From: CAUSKK01 sp963532425
GTDB taxonomy: Bacteria > Pseudomonadota > Gammaproteobacteria > Cardiobacteriales > Cardiobacteriaceae
Reading direction: 5' to 3'
NCBI GenBank assembly: GCA_963532425.1
Contig: CAUSKK010000009.1
Span: forward strand, 1 to 64,000
DNA length: 64,000 nucleotides
Shown piece by piece: positions 51,881 through 60,563 of this stretch. A program made the translations under genes and the position numbers. Every line of letters starts with the position of its first letter. Position 1 is the first letter of the stretch. The notes beneath the pieces are model-generated. The model saw only the letters and a list, made by a program, of their open reading frames with translations, ran no database searches and had not been told where the DNA came from.

Positions 51881-52945
51881 TCAGGGGGCCAGGGCGGCCC
51901 GGCGTTCGGCACTGGCGGCGGCAAGCTGGGCCAGCAGATTTTTACTGTCCTCCCAGCCCAGACAGGCATCGGTGATGCTCTGGCCGTAGCGCAGCGGCTG
52001 GCCGGCCACCAGCTTCTGGGCGCCGGCGACCAGATGGCTTTCAATCATCACGCCAAAGATGGAGCGATTGCTGGCTTTAATCTGCGCGCAGACGTCAGCG
52101 CCCACCAGCATTTGCCGGTCATGCTGTTTCAGCGAGTTGGCGTGGCTGAAATCCACCATGATTTTCGGCGCCAGGCCGGCCCGTTCCAGCGCCTCCTCGG
52201 CGGCGTAGACGTGCTCGGCATCATAGTTGGGGCCGTTGGAACCGCCGCGCAGAATGAGATGGCTGTCCTCGTTGCCGGTGGTGCGGACGATGGCCGAATG
52301 GCCGAACTTGGTAACCGACAGGAAGGCATGGGGCGCGCGCGCCGAACCGATGGCGTCGATGGCGATTTGCACGTCGCCGTTGGTGGCGTTCTTGAAGCCC
52401 ACCGGGCAGGACAGCCCCGAGGCCAGCTGACGATGCACCTGGCTTTCGGTGGTGCGGGCCCCGATGGCGCCCCAGCTCACCAAATCGGCGATGAACTGCG
52501 GCGTAATCATGTCCAGATATTCCACCGCCACCGGCAGGCCCTTGCGCACCAAATCCAGCAGTAGCTTGCGACCGATGCGCAGGCCGTCGTTGATGTTATA
52601 GGAGCCGTCCAGATAGGGGTCGTTGAGAAGCCCCTTCCAGCCAACGGTGGTGCGGGGCTTTTCAAAGTAGACGCGCATGACAATTTCCAGGGAATCCTTA
52701 TATTTCTCGCGCTGGGCTAGGAGCAGGTCGGCGTATTCGTGGGCCGACTGGAGGTCGTGGATGGAGCAGGGACCGATGATGACCAGCAGGCGCGGGTCCT
52801 GGTTCTGCAGAATGTTATGAATGGCCTGGCGGCTCTCGAAGACGGTGCGGGCCTCCTTGGCGGTGGTGGGGAAGGCCTCCAGCAGTGCCACCGGCGGCAG
52901 CAGCTCCTGAATGGCCACGATGCGGGTATCGTCGGTTTTGAACAT
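51881..52945 (-). CDS. aroG: 3-deoxy-7-phosphoheptulonate (DAHP) synthase, class I
   Basis: A 354-residue class I DAHP synthase, the first enzyme of aromatic biosynthesis, joining phosphoenolpyruvate and erythrose-4-phosphate. IIGPCSIHD (57-65) has the metal-binding Cys60. Other conserved parts are YFEKPRTTVGWKGL, LRGGSNGPNY, VDFSHANSLKQ and GVMIESHLVAG. The ATG at 52945 gives the standard MFKTDDTRI start; the longer frame is not coding. Which aromatic amino acid inhibits it cannot be told safely by eye, so the symbol is tentative. Confidence 0.92.
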   Translation of the reverse strand: MFKTDDTRIVAIQELLPPVALLEAFPTTAKEARTVFESRQAIHNILQNQDPRLLVIIGPCSIHDLQSAHEYADLLLAQREKYKDSLEIVMRVYFEKPRTTVGWKGLLNDPYLDGSYNINDGLRIGRKLLLDLVRKGLPVAVEYLDMITPQFIADLVSWGAIGARTTESQVHRQLASGLSCPVGFKNATNGDVQIAIDAIGSARAPHAFLSVTKFGHSAIVRTTGNEDSHLILRGGSNGPNYDAEHVYAAEEALERAGLAPKIMVDFSHANSLKQHDRQMLVGADVCAQIKASNRSIFGVMIESHLVAGAQKLVAGQPLRYGQSITDACLGWEDSKNLLAQLAAASAERRAALAP

Positions 52946-53044
52946 AAAAAAATTCCAAAAGGTTGCAATTCTACTGCATCGGGCCGGGGCCGGTTTTCGG
53001 AGCGACAACCCCCGGGGGGCTCTTGGGGGGAAGCGCTTCCCCAA

Positions 53045-53067
53045 TAAAAAAGGGAGCTTCCGCTCCC
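53045..53067 (-). terminator. Terminator of the secreted protein gene
   Basis: On the minus strand GGGAGC, a 4-base loop and GCTCCC are followed by six or more T residues. Confidence 0.85.
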
Positions 53068-53072
53068 CCGAT

Positions 53073-54113
53073 TTAGCCGGCCATGGGGCTCAGGCCATCG
53101 ATGACCGGTGCGTCCTCCTTGCTGTAATCCACCGTAATCCAGCCCAGGGTGCCGTCGCCGGTGCGCAGCAGGTAGCGTTCCTCGCCGCACAGGCCCAGCT
53201 CATTAATTTGCGCTTCCTTGGGGCATTTATGCTGGTTGTCGCGCAGCAGCAGCGTAACCTGGTCGCCGGGTTGCAGCGTCGCCACAGTTTTGCCGCCGGC
53301 GTCGGTCAGAGTTAGCGGTTTTTTCCGGATATCGTCATCGTCCGTGCCGCGCCGGCCCTGGTAGACGCTGTTTTCTCGACCGATGTAGTAGTAGGGCTGC
53401 TCCACCTCCTTAAATTGGCCGTCCACCAGCGCCCATTTCTCCCGGTGATGCTCGGTGTAGCTGCTGCCGGCGGAGTCGCTGATGGCGTAGACGAAGCCGT
53501 TGCCGGGCATGTAGAAGGTCTGGCCGCCGATGCCCGGTGCCTTCCTAGTGTCCGCACCGACAATAGCGTCCGCCGGCAACCACAGGCAGAAATAATCGTC
53601 GCTCATGCCGCTGGAACAGAGCACGGCGAAGCGCTGCCCGTCCGGCTGAAGGGCCGTTTCCAAAATCCGCTCATAGTCGAAGACGCTGTCGCTGGGGTGG
53701 GCGCCGGACTGGAGCTTGCCGTCATCGTCCTCGTGGAAAATCCCCTCACGGGCCTGGCCCAGGGCGCCGTCGTACCAGAGGCTGAAGGTGTCCTCCTCCT
53801 GGCCCCTGTATTTCACTTCCCGCTTTTTCAGCTGTTCCGGATTGAAATCATCGCTGCCTTCACCGCCGGCCTTCGCCCAGCCAACCAGGCCAAAATCGTT
53901 GCGCAGCAGCTGATGGCCGGCCTCGTCGCTCATCAGCACTTCGGTTTTCGCGTCCTTGGGCAGCACGGCCACCACATCGCCGCCGTCGGGTTTAAAGGTC
54001 AGGCTAATGGGCCCGGTGGTGGTGGTTTGCAGGCCCGGCTTCGGCGCTTCGGCCAGGGGCAGGTCGGCGGCCATTACGTTGGCGGCCAGCAGTAGGGTTA
54101 GCAGTTTTTTCAT
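53073..54113 (-). CDS. Secreted protein of unknown function, SH3-like ends
   Basis: A 346-residue exported protein with a signal peptide (MKKLLTLLLAANVMA). After it come two possible SH3-like strands-and-turn regions: one at about 35-80 (ISLTFKPDGGDVVAVLPKDA, then LLRNDFGLVGWAKAG) and one at the C-terminus (GKTVATLQPGDQVTLLLRDN, then YLLRTGDGTLGWITVDY). The middle, about 100-250, has FDYERILETALQPDGQRFAV and a Cys pair and matches nothing I recognise. SH3-like domains in secreted bacterial proteins often bind cell wall. It stands alone between terminators. Confidence 0.6.
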   Translation of the reverse strand: MKKLLTLLLAANVMAADLPLAEAPKPGLQTTTTGPISLTFKPDGGDVVAVLPKDAKTEVLMSDEAGHQLLRNDFGLVGWAKAGGEGSDDFNPEQLKKREVKYRGQEEDTFSLWYDGALGQAREGIFHEDDDGKLQSGAHPSDSVFDYERILETALQPDGQRFAVLCSSGMSDDYFCLWLPADAIVGADTRKAPGIGGQTFYMPGNGFVYAISDSAGSSYTEHHREKWALVDGQFKEVEQPYYYIGRENSVYQGRRGTDDDDIRKKPLTLTDAGGKTVATLQPGDQVTLLLRDNQHKCPKEAQINELGLCGEERYLLRTGDGTLGWITVDYSKEDAPVIDGLSPMAG

Positions 54114-54212
54114 GGTTTTTCCTCGGAATTAAAAGCGGCCATTTTAAGGCCACCGGTGGGATAGGGTAGCTGCGGGGGCGGGTTGGCAGACGGTGCCCAG
54201 GCCGGTTACCCT

Positions 54213-54351
54213 AACGGGGCCCGGCGTCGCCATATCTGCCGGAACCGCTGGACGATTTGCTGCTGGCCCTGGGCAAGGCCACGACCCCCGGGCGCGTTAG
54301 CAAACGCCGGCCGGCCCGTGAACTGACACTTTTTCCCGAGGAACAACTATG
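54213..54351 (+). pseudogene. Possible 3' remnant of a gene coupled to the cupin gene
   Basis: After an in-frame TAA, an open frame reads PYLPEPLDDLLLALGKATTP and continues to RELTLFPEEQL. It ends in a TGA that overlaps the cupin ATG as ATGA. That junction is typical of true operon neighbours, but there is no start codon or room for a full gene. I do not recognise the family. It may also be chance. Confidence 0.3.
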
Positions 54352-54723
54352 AACCCGACACTGCCGGAAATTCTCAACATTGACGCCCATCTCCAGACCG
54401 GGCCCGCCGAGGCCGTGCGCACCGTGCTGCACAGCGGCAGCAATCTCAATCTGGTGCTGTGGCAGATTCCCCCCGGCGGCACCCTGCCGCCCCACCGCCA
54501 CCCGGCCGGCGCGGACATTTGGCTGATTCTGCGCGGCAGCGGCGAACTCATCGACGATGGCCCCGGCCCCCGCCGCCGGCTCCGGGCCGGCGACAGCGTG
54601 GTGGTCAGCCCCGGTCAGACCCACGGCGTTTGTAATCCCGGCGCCGAGGATTGTGTGCTGCTGTCGGTGATTCGCCCCGACGCCGGCTTTATTAAAAACG
54701 GCAACGGGCCCAGCTGTCCCTAG
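54349..54723 (+). CDS. Small cupin-domain protein
   Basis: A 124-residue single cupin. Motif 1 is PPHRHPAGADIWLILRGSGE with H49, H51 and D57 as likely metal ligands; motif 2 is SPGQTHGVCNPG with H92. Metal binding is likely, but the reaction or ligand is unknown. AGGAACAAC precedes the ATG. Its start overlaps the end of a possible truncated gene. A pair of palindromes and a cluster of compound repeats lie downstream. Confidence 0.8.
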   Translation: MNPTLPEILNIDAHLQTGPAEAVRTVLHSGSNLNLVLWQIPPGGTLPPHRHPAGADIWLILRGSGELIDDGPGPRRRLRAGDSVVVSPGQTHGVCNPGAEDCVLLSVIRPDAGFIKNGNGPSCP

Positions 54724-54724
54724 G

Positions 54725-54769
54725 GGAAGCGCTTCATGGGGAATAAATATTTCCCTTTAAAGCGCTTCC
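54725..54769. repeat. Palindrome pair (array 10)
   Basis: One exact GAAGCGCTTC at 54725 and a near copy (AAAGCGCTTC) at about 54760 form inverted, terminator-like arms after the cupin gene. Confidence 0.8.
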
Positions 54770-54793
54770 CCCTGGGATTTAAATCGGAAGGCT

Positions 54794-55016
54794 AAAGGCC
54801 TAAAGCCCTAAACCGGACCACAGCCGCAGGCTGGGAATGGTTCGGGGCTTGGCCCCGAAGCAAAACCACTGACGAAGTCAGGGGACGGGCTGGGACTAAA
54901 GTCCCAGACCGGACCACAGCCAAAGGCTGGTGATGGTTTTGGGACTAAAGTCCCAGACCGGACCACAGCCGCAGGCTGGAGATGGTTTAGGGCCTAAAGC
55001 CCTAAACCAGACCAAA
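54794..55016. repeat. Compound hairpin repeats overlapping the gshB 3' end
   Basis: GGACCACAGCC starts at 54815, 54911 and 54960, each time followed by (GC or AA)AGGCTGG, giving a small hairpin. Between them are perfect short palindromes, TGGGACTAAAGTCCCA at about 54891 and 54939, and AGGGCCTAAAGCCCT at 54989, with a related GGCCTAAAGCCC at 54798. The last unit contains the gshB stop, so the final residues WSGLGL are encoded by repeat DNA. The units are irregular: 96 bp then 49 bp apart. Confidence 0.85.
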
Positions 55017-55926
55017 ATTTCCCCGCCACATCCTGGCCGGTGGCGGCCTCAATCTCGCGCAGGCAGGTGGGGCTGGTTACGTTGATTTCGGTGATATGGC
55101 CGCCGATAACGTCCAGGCCGACCAGATAGAGACCCTCCTCGGCAATCAGCGGCTGGACCTGTTCCACCAGCCAGTAATCCCGTTCGGTCAGCGGCTGCAC
55201 CACCCCGGTGCCGCCGGCGGCCAGATTGGCGCGGAACTCGCCGGCCTTGGGCAGCCGGGCCAGGCCGTGGTCCACCGGCTCGCCGTTGATAATCAGAATG
55301 CGCTTGTCGCCGGCCGTAACCTCGGGCAGATAGCGCTGCACCATCAGCGGCGTGCGCCCGTCTGGATTCATGGTTTCGAGAATGGCGGAAAAATTATTGT
55401 CGTCGGCGCTGAGGCGGAAAATGCCCATGCCGCCCATGCCGTCCAGCGGTTTGAGCACGGCGGTGCCCTGCTCGCGGACGAAGGCGCGGATGTCGGCGAC
55501 GGAACGGCTAATCAGCGTCGGCGGCGTCGCCTGGGGCACCCGGCTGATGGCGAATTTCTCATTGACATTGCGCAGGGCCGCTGGCGGATTGACCACCCGC
55601 ACCCCGGCCCGGACGAGCAAATCCAGCATGTAGCTGTCGTAGATATAGTTCAGGTCGAAGGGCGGGTCCTTGCGCTGCAGCAGCACGGCCACGCTGCTCA
55701 AATCCAGCGTGGTTTCCTCCAGCACCCGATGGTAATCCTGGGCCCGGTCGGTCAGTTCCACCCGCTGCACCCGGGCGCTGACCCGGCCGTCGCGCACGAA
55801 CCAATCGGGCTGCTGCAGAATAAAAACCTCGTGGCCGCGCCGCTGGGCGCTGAGCATCAGGGCGAAGGTGGTGTCCTTATGGGGTTTGATGGTGCGGATG
55901 TCGTCCATCAGTACGGCAATTTTCAT
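54994..55926 (-). CDS. gshB: Glutathione synthase
   Basis: A 310-residue ATP-grasp enzyme joining gamma-glutamylcysteine and glycine. It starts MKIAVLMDDIRTIKPHKDTT, and has DLNYIYDSYMLD, NEKFAISRVPQATPPTLI, VLKPLDGMGGMGIFRL and DKRILIINGEPVDHGLAR, all diagnostic. The C-terminal GLDVIGGHITEINVTSPTCL completes the active site. The last codons and stop lie in a hairpin repeat. It is divergent from gshA 99 bp away, so the two glutathione steps probably share a control region. Confidence 0.96.
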   Translation of the reverse strand: MKIAVLMDDIRTIKPHKDTTFALMLSAQRRGHEVFILQQPDWFVRDGRVSARVQRVELTDRAQDYHRVLEETTLDLSSVAVLLQRKDPPFDLNYIYDSYMLDLLVRAGVRVVNPPAALRNVNEKFAISRVPQATPPTLISRSVADIRAFVREQGTAVLKPLDGMGGMGIFRLSADDNNFSAILETMNPDGRTPLMVQRYLPEVTAGDKRILIINGEPVDHGLARLPKAGEFRANLAAGGTGVVQPLTERDYWLVEQVQPLIAEEGLYLVGLDVIGGHITEINVTSPTCLREIEAATGQDVAGKFWSGLGL

Positions 55927-56025
55927 GGTGTTTTCCTCGGCTGGGGGGAGCGAATTCGGACTGCTCCCGTTTGATTTCGTAAAGTCCGCTATTATGCCCC
56001 TCTGCTTTTTTGGAGGGATTCAAAT

Positions 56026-57540
56026 ATGGAATATGGTCAATTTACGCTGCGCGGCGGCCGCATCGGCATCGAACGGGAAACCCTGCGCACCCAGCCCGAT
56101 GGCCAGCTGGCCCGCAGTTTTCACCCCCGGGCCCTGGGCAGTGCCTTCAGCCACCCGCACATCACCATCGACTATGGCGAAGCGCTGCTGGAGCTGGTAA
56201 CCGGCGCCCGCACCAGCGTGGAAAGTGCCTATGACGAGCTCAAGGAGCTGCACCAGTTCTGCGCCCAGCACATCGGCGACGAGCTGCTGTGGCCGGCCTC
56301 CATGCCCTGCATTCTGCCCGAGAACGAGGAAGACATCGAAATCGGCCACTTCGGCACCAGCAATTCTGGCCGCATCCGCCGGCTCTACCGCCTCGGCCTG
56401 GCCCAGCGCTACGGCCGCTATATGCAGATGATTGCCGGCATTCATTTCAACTATTCGCCGCCGCCGGAGCTCTTCGCCGAGCTCGCCCGGCTGGAGGGGG
56501 TGGCGGACAACCAGGCCTTCCGTAACCAGCGCTTCATGGGCATGCTGCGCAGTCTCCAGCGCGTGTCCTGGCTGGTCTGCTATCTCTACGGGGCCTCGCC
56601 GCTGGTGGACCGGAGTTTCCTCCCGGCCCGGAGCCAGCTCAGCCGCTGCAGCGAAAATACCCTGGGCTGGGCCAACGCCACCACGCTGCGCATGAGCAAT
56701 CTCGGCTATCAGAACAAGGTGGACTTTGCCGTCAGCTTCGACAATCTGGAGAGCTACACCAACGACCTGATTAGCGCTGTGCTGACCCCGGCGCCGGCCT
56801 ATGAGTATCTGGGCCTGAAGAACGCCGACGGCAGCTATAAGCAAATCAGCGTCAATATTCTGCAAATCGAAAACGAGTACTACACGGCGGCCCGGCCGAA
56901 GCAGCTGACCCGGCGCGGCGAACTGCCGAGCCTGGCCCTGCGCCATCGCGGCATTGCCTATGTGGAATTGCGCCTGCTCGACGTCAATCCCTGGGACCCC
57001 TGCGGCATCAGCCTCGAACAGATGCGGGTGCTGGAGGCGCTGATGCTCTGGGCCCTGCTCAATCCGACGCCGGCCTTCGGCAGCAGCGCCTGGAACGAGC
57101 AGAACACCAACCGGCTGCGCACGGCCTGCTGCGGCCTCAGTCCGGACATTCAGCTCAGCGACCGGGGCCACCGCCGGCCGATTCAGGAATGGGCGGCGGC
57201 GCTGCTGCAGCAGCTACTGCCGGTGGCGGCGGCCCTGGGCGAACCGCACCGGCTGGCCGTGGAGGCACTGCTGAGCCGGGAGGAACTGCCGGCCCAACGC
57301 CAGCAGCGCGAGGTGCAGGGCCGGGAGTTTGTGGATTGGGCCCTGGAGCTGGCCCAGCAGCACCGGCAGGTTCTGCTGGAACCGCTCTTCGCCGACCGCC
57401 AGGCAGCCCTAACGACGCTGGCCCAGCAGTCGCTGCAACAGTTTGAGGAGAGCGAGGCCGCCGCCGCCACGCAGATGCCCTTCGACCAGTACCTGCAGGA
57501 ATACTTCGCCCCGCTGGCGACGCTCAGCCCGGCCGACTGA
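56026..57540 (+). CDS. gshA: Glutamate-cysteine ligase, gammaproteobacterial type
   Basis: A 504-residue class I glutamate-cysteine ligase, the first and usually limiting step of glutathione synthesis. It starts FTLRGGRIGIERETLRTQPD and has HPHITIDYGEALLELVT, MPCILP, then GLAQRYGRYMQMIAGIHFNY and AYVELRLLDVNPWDP. Length fits the gammaproteobacterial enzyme. The ATG at 56026 follows GGAGGG. It is divergent from gshB and ends at a terminator. Confidence 0.96.
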   Translation: MEYGQFTLRGGRIGIERETLRTQPDGQLARSFHPRALGSAFSHPHITIDYGEALLELVTGARTSVESAYDELKELHQFCAQHIGDELLWPASMPCILPENEEDIEIGHFGTSNSGRIRRLYRLGLAQRYGRYMQMIAGIHFNYSPPPELFAELARLEGVADNQAFRNQRFMGMLRSLQRVSWLVCYLYGASPLVDRSFLPARSQLSRCSENTLGWANATTLRMSNLGYQNKVDFAVSFDNLESYTNDLISAVLTPAPAYEYLGLKNADGSYKQISVNILQIENEYYTAARPKQLTRRGELPSLALRHRGIAYVELRLLDVNPWDPCGISLEQMRVLEALMLWALLNPTPAFGSSAWNEQNTNRLRTACCGLSPDIQLSDRGHRRPIQEWAAALLQQLLPVAAALGEPHRLAVEALLSREELPAQRQQREVQGREFVDWALELAQQHRQVLLEPLFADRQAALTTLAQQSLQQFEESEAAAATQMPFDQYLQEYFAPLATLSPAD

Positions 57541-57561
57541 GGGTTTTTCGGCGGCAAATTC

Positions 57562-57587
57562 CAGCCTCCTTCGGGAGGCTTTTTTTA
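57562..57587 (+). terminator. Terminator of gshA
   Basis: AGCCTCC, a 3-base loop and GGGAGGC are followed by seven T residues. Confidence 0.9.
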
Positions 57588-57592
57588 TGGGG

Positions 57593-58906
57593 GAAGCGCT
57601 TCAATCTCAACTAAAACGAAGCGCTTCCCCCGACCCGGGCCAGTCTTTTTCTCTGAAACCGAAGCGCTTCGGTTTGCCGGCGCCGGGCAAGGGGGAGCGC
57701 TTCAGACTGGAGAAAAAACCGGCCGGGCTGGGGCCGGGAAGCCATCCATGGTCGGAGAACGAAGCGCTTCCTTCTGTGAACCCAGAGAATAAGAAGTACA
57801 CCCCCGGCCCGCAGAAAATCTTTTCCCTTAGAGCGAAGCAGTCTTCCCGGCCGAAGCGCTTCAAGCGGGGAAAGGGGAGCGCTTCCATTGCCAACGCAGA
57901 GAGATAACGAAGCGCTTCGGTTCAGCCGACCAAACCGAGGCAGGAAACAAATCTCATGAGAACGAAGCGCTTCCCCACTGGAACTCTTAAACCCGCACGG
58001 CGCTTTTCAGGATTGAAGCGCTTCGGCCAAACGGGTCGGAGCAAGATTTAAGTAGCCCAAGCCAATGACCTAAGCGCTTCGGCCAGGGAGTGCGCTTCAA
58101 ACCCAAAAGCTGGAGAGAACGAAGCGCTTCGGTCATTTGAATCAGCAGGGGGTAATTCGGCTTTTGCCAGCAGGGGAAGCGCTTCCCCCGTTGAAACTTA
58201 CTAAACGGGCTGGGCTAACGAAGCGCTTCAGCGCCGCCAGCCACTGGGTGGCGCCGCCCCACCTCGGCTTTCTACCCAGCCGAACCTGGGTGCGGTGGGT
58301 GGCCTGAGGATTTGTCCGCACCGGGCTAATGATGACTCCAAAGCTGAAGCGCTTCGCTCTGCCACTGGTCTGGACGAAGGGAAGCGCTTCGGTTTACCGG
58401 GCCCGGAGCAAGGAAGCGCTTCATCGCTGGCAGTGGTTTGGTAGTCGCTCGAAGGGGAGCGCTTCGTTTTAAAAAAGTGAGGAAAGAGGACGCGCTTTCT
58501 CCGGCTGAAGCGCTTCGCTTTAACCGACCCGACCGAAGCAAGAAACAAATCTCATGAGAACGAAGCGCTTTAATTTCATCAGCCGGCGGGGTCGGAGAGG
58601 AAATCCAAACCGGCGCCCGAAGCGCTTCGGTCTGCTGGGTCAAAAGAGGGGAAGCGCTTCTATCCTCAAAGCTAGAGAGGTCGAAGCGCTTCGGTTTCTA
58701 ATGGAGGAATGGCCTTCTAGGGCCAGCGCCACCGCCAGCCCGGAATTAAATAAGGAGTGCGCGCCCGGCGTACCAACAGGGGCAGTGCCCGAGGGGGAAG
58801 TGCTTCCGGCCGGAAAAGGAGGGAGCGCTTCGTTCTGTCGGGTCAGAAAAGAAGGAGTGCGCGCCCCGCCGCGCCAACGAGAGCAGCGCCCGAGGGGAAG
58901 CGCTTC
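57593..58906. repeat. Palindrome array 11
   Basis: About 19 exact GAAGCGCTTC copies with variants. One whole inter-palindrome cassette is duplicated: about 57912-57971 and 58506-58568 share an end of GAAACAAATCTCATGAGAAC before the next palindrome. A second tandem pair of about 50 bp starts at 58752 and 58851 (AAGGAGTGCGCGCC), 99 bp apart. No credible gene. Confidence 0.95.
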
Positions 58907-58944
58907 ACCCAGCGGGAGCGCCGCCGCGCGGCACCGTTTGCCCT

Positions 58945-59172
58945 AGGGGCAAACAGCGCGTTCCACCTTTCTAAAACGACAGCCCAGAAATACTAAAAAT
59001 TGAATTAGAAGAAGCGCTTCACCCAGCGGGGGAGCGTTCCACCCTCCTGAAACGACAGCCGAGAAACACCAGCAGCTGAACGAGGAGGAGCGCTTCACCC
59101 AGCGGGGAAGCGTTCCACTTTCCTGAAACGACAGAGGAAAAAGCACACAAACTGCAGGATAAGAAGCGCTTC
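58945..59172. repeat. Three tandem 76-bp units derived from the lnt 3' end
   Basis: Units 58945-59020, 59021-59096 and 59097-59172 are each exactly 76 bp and each ends in GAAGCGCTTC or GGAGCGCTTC. All share (A)GCG(T)TCCAC, then CCTGAAACGACAG or a near form. The rightmost unit encodes the last residues of Lnt. A trace of a fourth unit starts at about 58907 (ACCCAGCGGG). Because 76 is not a multiple of three, the copies read in different frames and only the first is coding. Confidence 0.9.
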
Positions 59173-60552
59173 AAAAACCCGATTGCCCCAGCGCACATAG
59201 GGAGTCAGGCCCTCGCGCGGTTGCACCGTGCCGCTCAGCACCCCGCGCGTGTCGCGTTCCAGCTGGGCGACGATGCGGCCGCGTTCGTCGATGAAGGCGG
59301 TCAGGCCGGTATTGGTGGCCCGGGCCAGCGGTCGGCCGCTTTCCAGGGCGCGCAGCTGGTTCATCTGCAGATGCTGGTCGTAGGCGATGGAGCCCTTGAA
59401 CCAGCCGTCGTTGGAGATGTTGACCAGATAGTGGGCGGCGCCGGCATTGCGGCGGATGTCGCGGCCAAAGGCGGCCTCGTAGCAGATGGAAGCGCTCAGC
59501 GGCACGCCCCGGCTGAACAGCGGTGGTTGTGTCGCCGCGCCCCGGGTGAAATCGCCCAGGGGGATTTGCACATAGTCGCGGAAGAACTCGAAGAGCCCGC
59601 GCGCCGGCAGGTATTCGCCGAAGGGCAGCAGGTGGTGCTTGTAATAGCGGCCGTTGCCGGCGCCGAGGACGATGACGGCGTTGTAGTAGATGTCTCGGTC
59701 CAGGTCGCCGGCGGGAATGCCGGTAATCAGGGCCTGATTGCGCAGGCGCAGAATGTCGCCGAGCGGGGTCAGAATGTCGGTGATGGTGCTTTCAAAGTGG
59801 GTGATGGCCGTTTCCGGCAGAATGATGACCTCCTCCCTGCGGGCCAGCAGCATTTGAATGTAGAGCTCCATATGGGCGCGCATGCGGCTGGGTTCAAATT
59901 TCTGCAGCTGGTCGATGTTGCCCTGTACCAGCGCTACCGTCAGCGGCGGGCCCACCGGTGTGGTGAAGCTCAGCCAGCGGCAGGCCCAGCCCCCCAGGGC
60001 CAGCAGTCCGGCCGCCAGCGCCGCCCGCCGGGATTTCTGTTGCCCGGCCCAGGCCAGCAGCGTGCAGACGGTCAGCGTCGCCCAGCCCACCAGCCAGACC
60101 CCGCCCAGCGGCGCCAGCTCCCGCAGCGGGCTCGGCACATAGCCCAGGGCCAGCCAGGGAAAGCCGGAGAGGAAATGGGCGCGGCCGTATTCCAGCGCCA
60201 GCCACAGGGCCGGCAGCAGCAGGGCGCGCTGGCCCGGGGTCCGGGTGAAGCGCTCCAGTCCCCAGCCGACGGCGCCGATGAACAGGGCAAAGACCAGCAC
60301 CAGCACCGTATTGGTGGCGATGGCGAAGAACAGGCTGGCGCCGCCGTAGTGATAGAGGCTGAGATAAATCCAGTGGATGCCGGCGGCGAAGAGGCCGAGG
60401 CCGAAGCAGTAGCTTTTCCGGGCCAGCCGGGTGCCGGTCAGCAGCGAATGGCAGAAATAGAGCAGGGCCAGCAGGGCTGGCCCCCAGAGATTAAAGGGCG
60501 CAAAGCCCAGCGCCAGCACGCCGCCGGCGAGCAGATGAAACAGATAGGTCAT
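59095..60552 (-). CDS. lnt: Apolipoprotein N-acyltransferase
   Basis: A 485-residue inner-membrane enzyme that adds the third acyl chain to lipoproteins. About six N-terminal helices are followed by a nitrilase-type domain with the triad E247 (ILPETAI), K305 (YYKHHLLPFGEY) and C357 (ASICYEAAF). The last 23 or so residues (FEALLILQFVCFFLCRFRKV and beyond) are encoded by the first of three tandem 76-bp repeats. The stop is TGA directly beside a palindrome variant. The tail may therefore be recently altered. It overlaps no neighbour; the lipoprotein gene upstream lies 11 bp away. Confidence 0.94.
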   Translation of the reverse strand: MTYLFHLLAGGVLALGFAPFNLWGPALLALLYFCHSLLTGTRLARKSYCFGLGLFAAGIHWIYLSLYHYGGASLFFAIATNTVLVLVFALFIGAVGWGLERFTRTPGQRALLLPALWLALEYGRAHFLSGFPWLALGYVPSPLRELAPLGGVWLVGWATLTVCTLLAWAGQQKSRRAALAAGLLALGGWACRWLSFTTPVGPPLTVALVQGNIDQLQKFEPSRMRAHMELYIQMLLARREEVIILPETAITHFESTITDILTPLGDILRLRNQALITGIPAGDLDRDIYYNAVIVLGAGNGRYYKHHLLPFGEYLPARGLFEFFRDYVQIPLGDFTRGAATQPPLFSRGVPLSASICYEAAFGRDIRRNAGAAHYLVNISNDGWFKGSIAYDQHLQMNQLRALESGRPLARATNTGLTAFIDERGRIVAQLERDTRGVLSGTVQPREGLTPYVRWGNRVFEALLILQFVCFFLCRFRKVERFPAG

Positions 60553-60563
60553 GGGAGGAGAGA

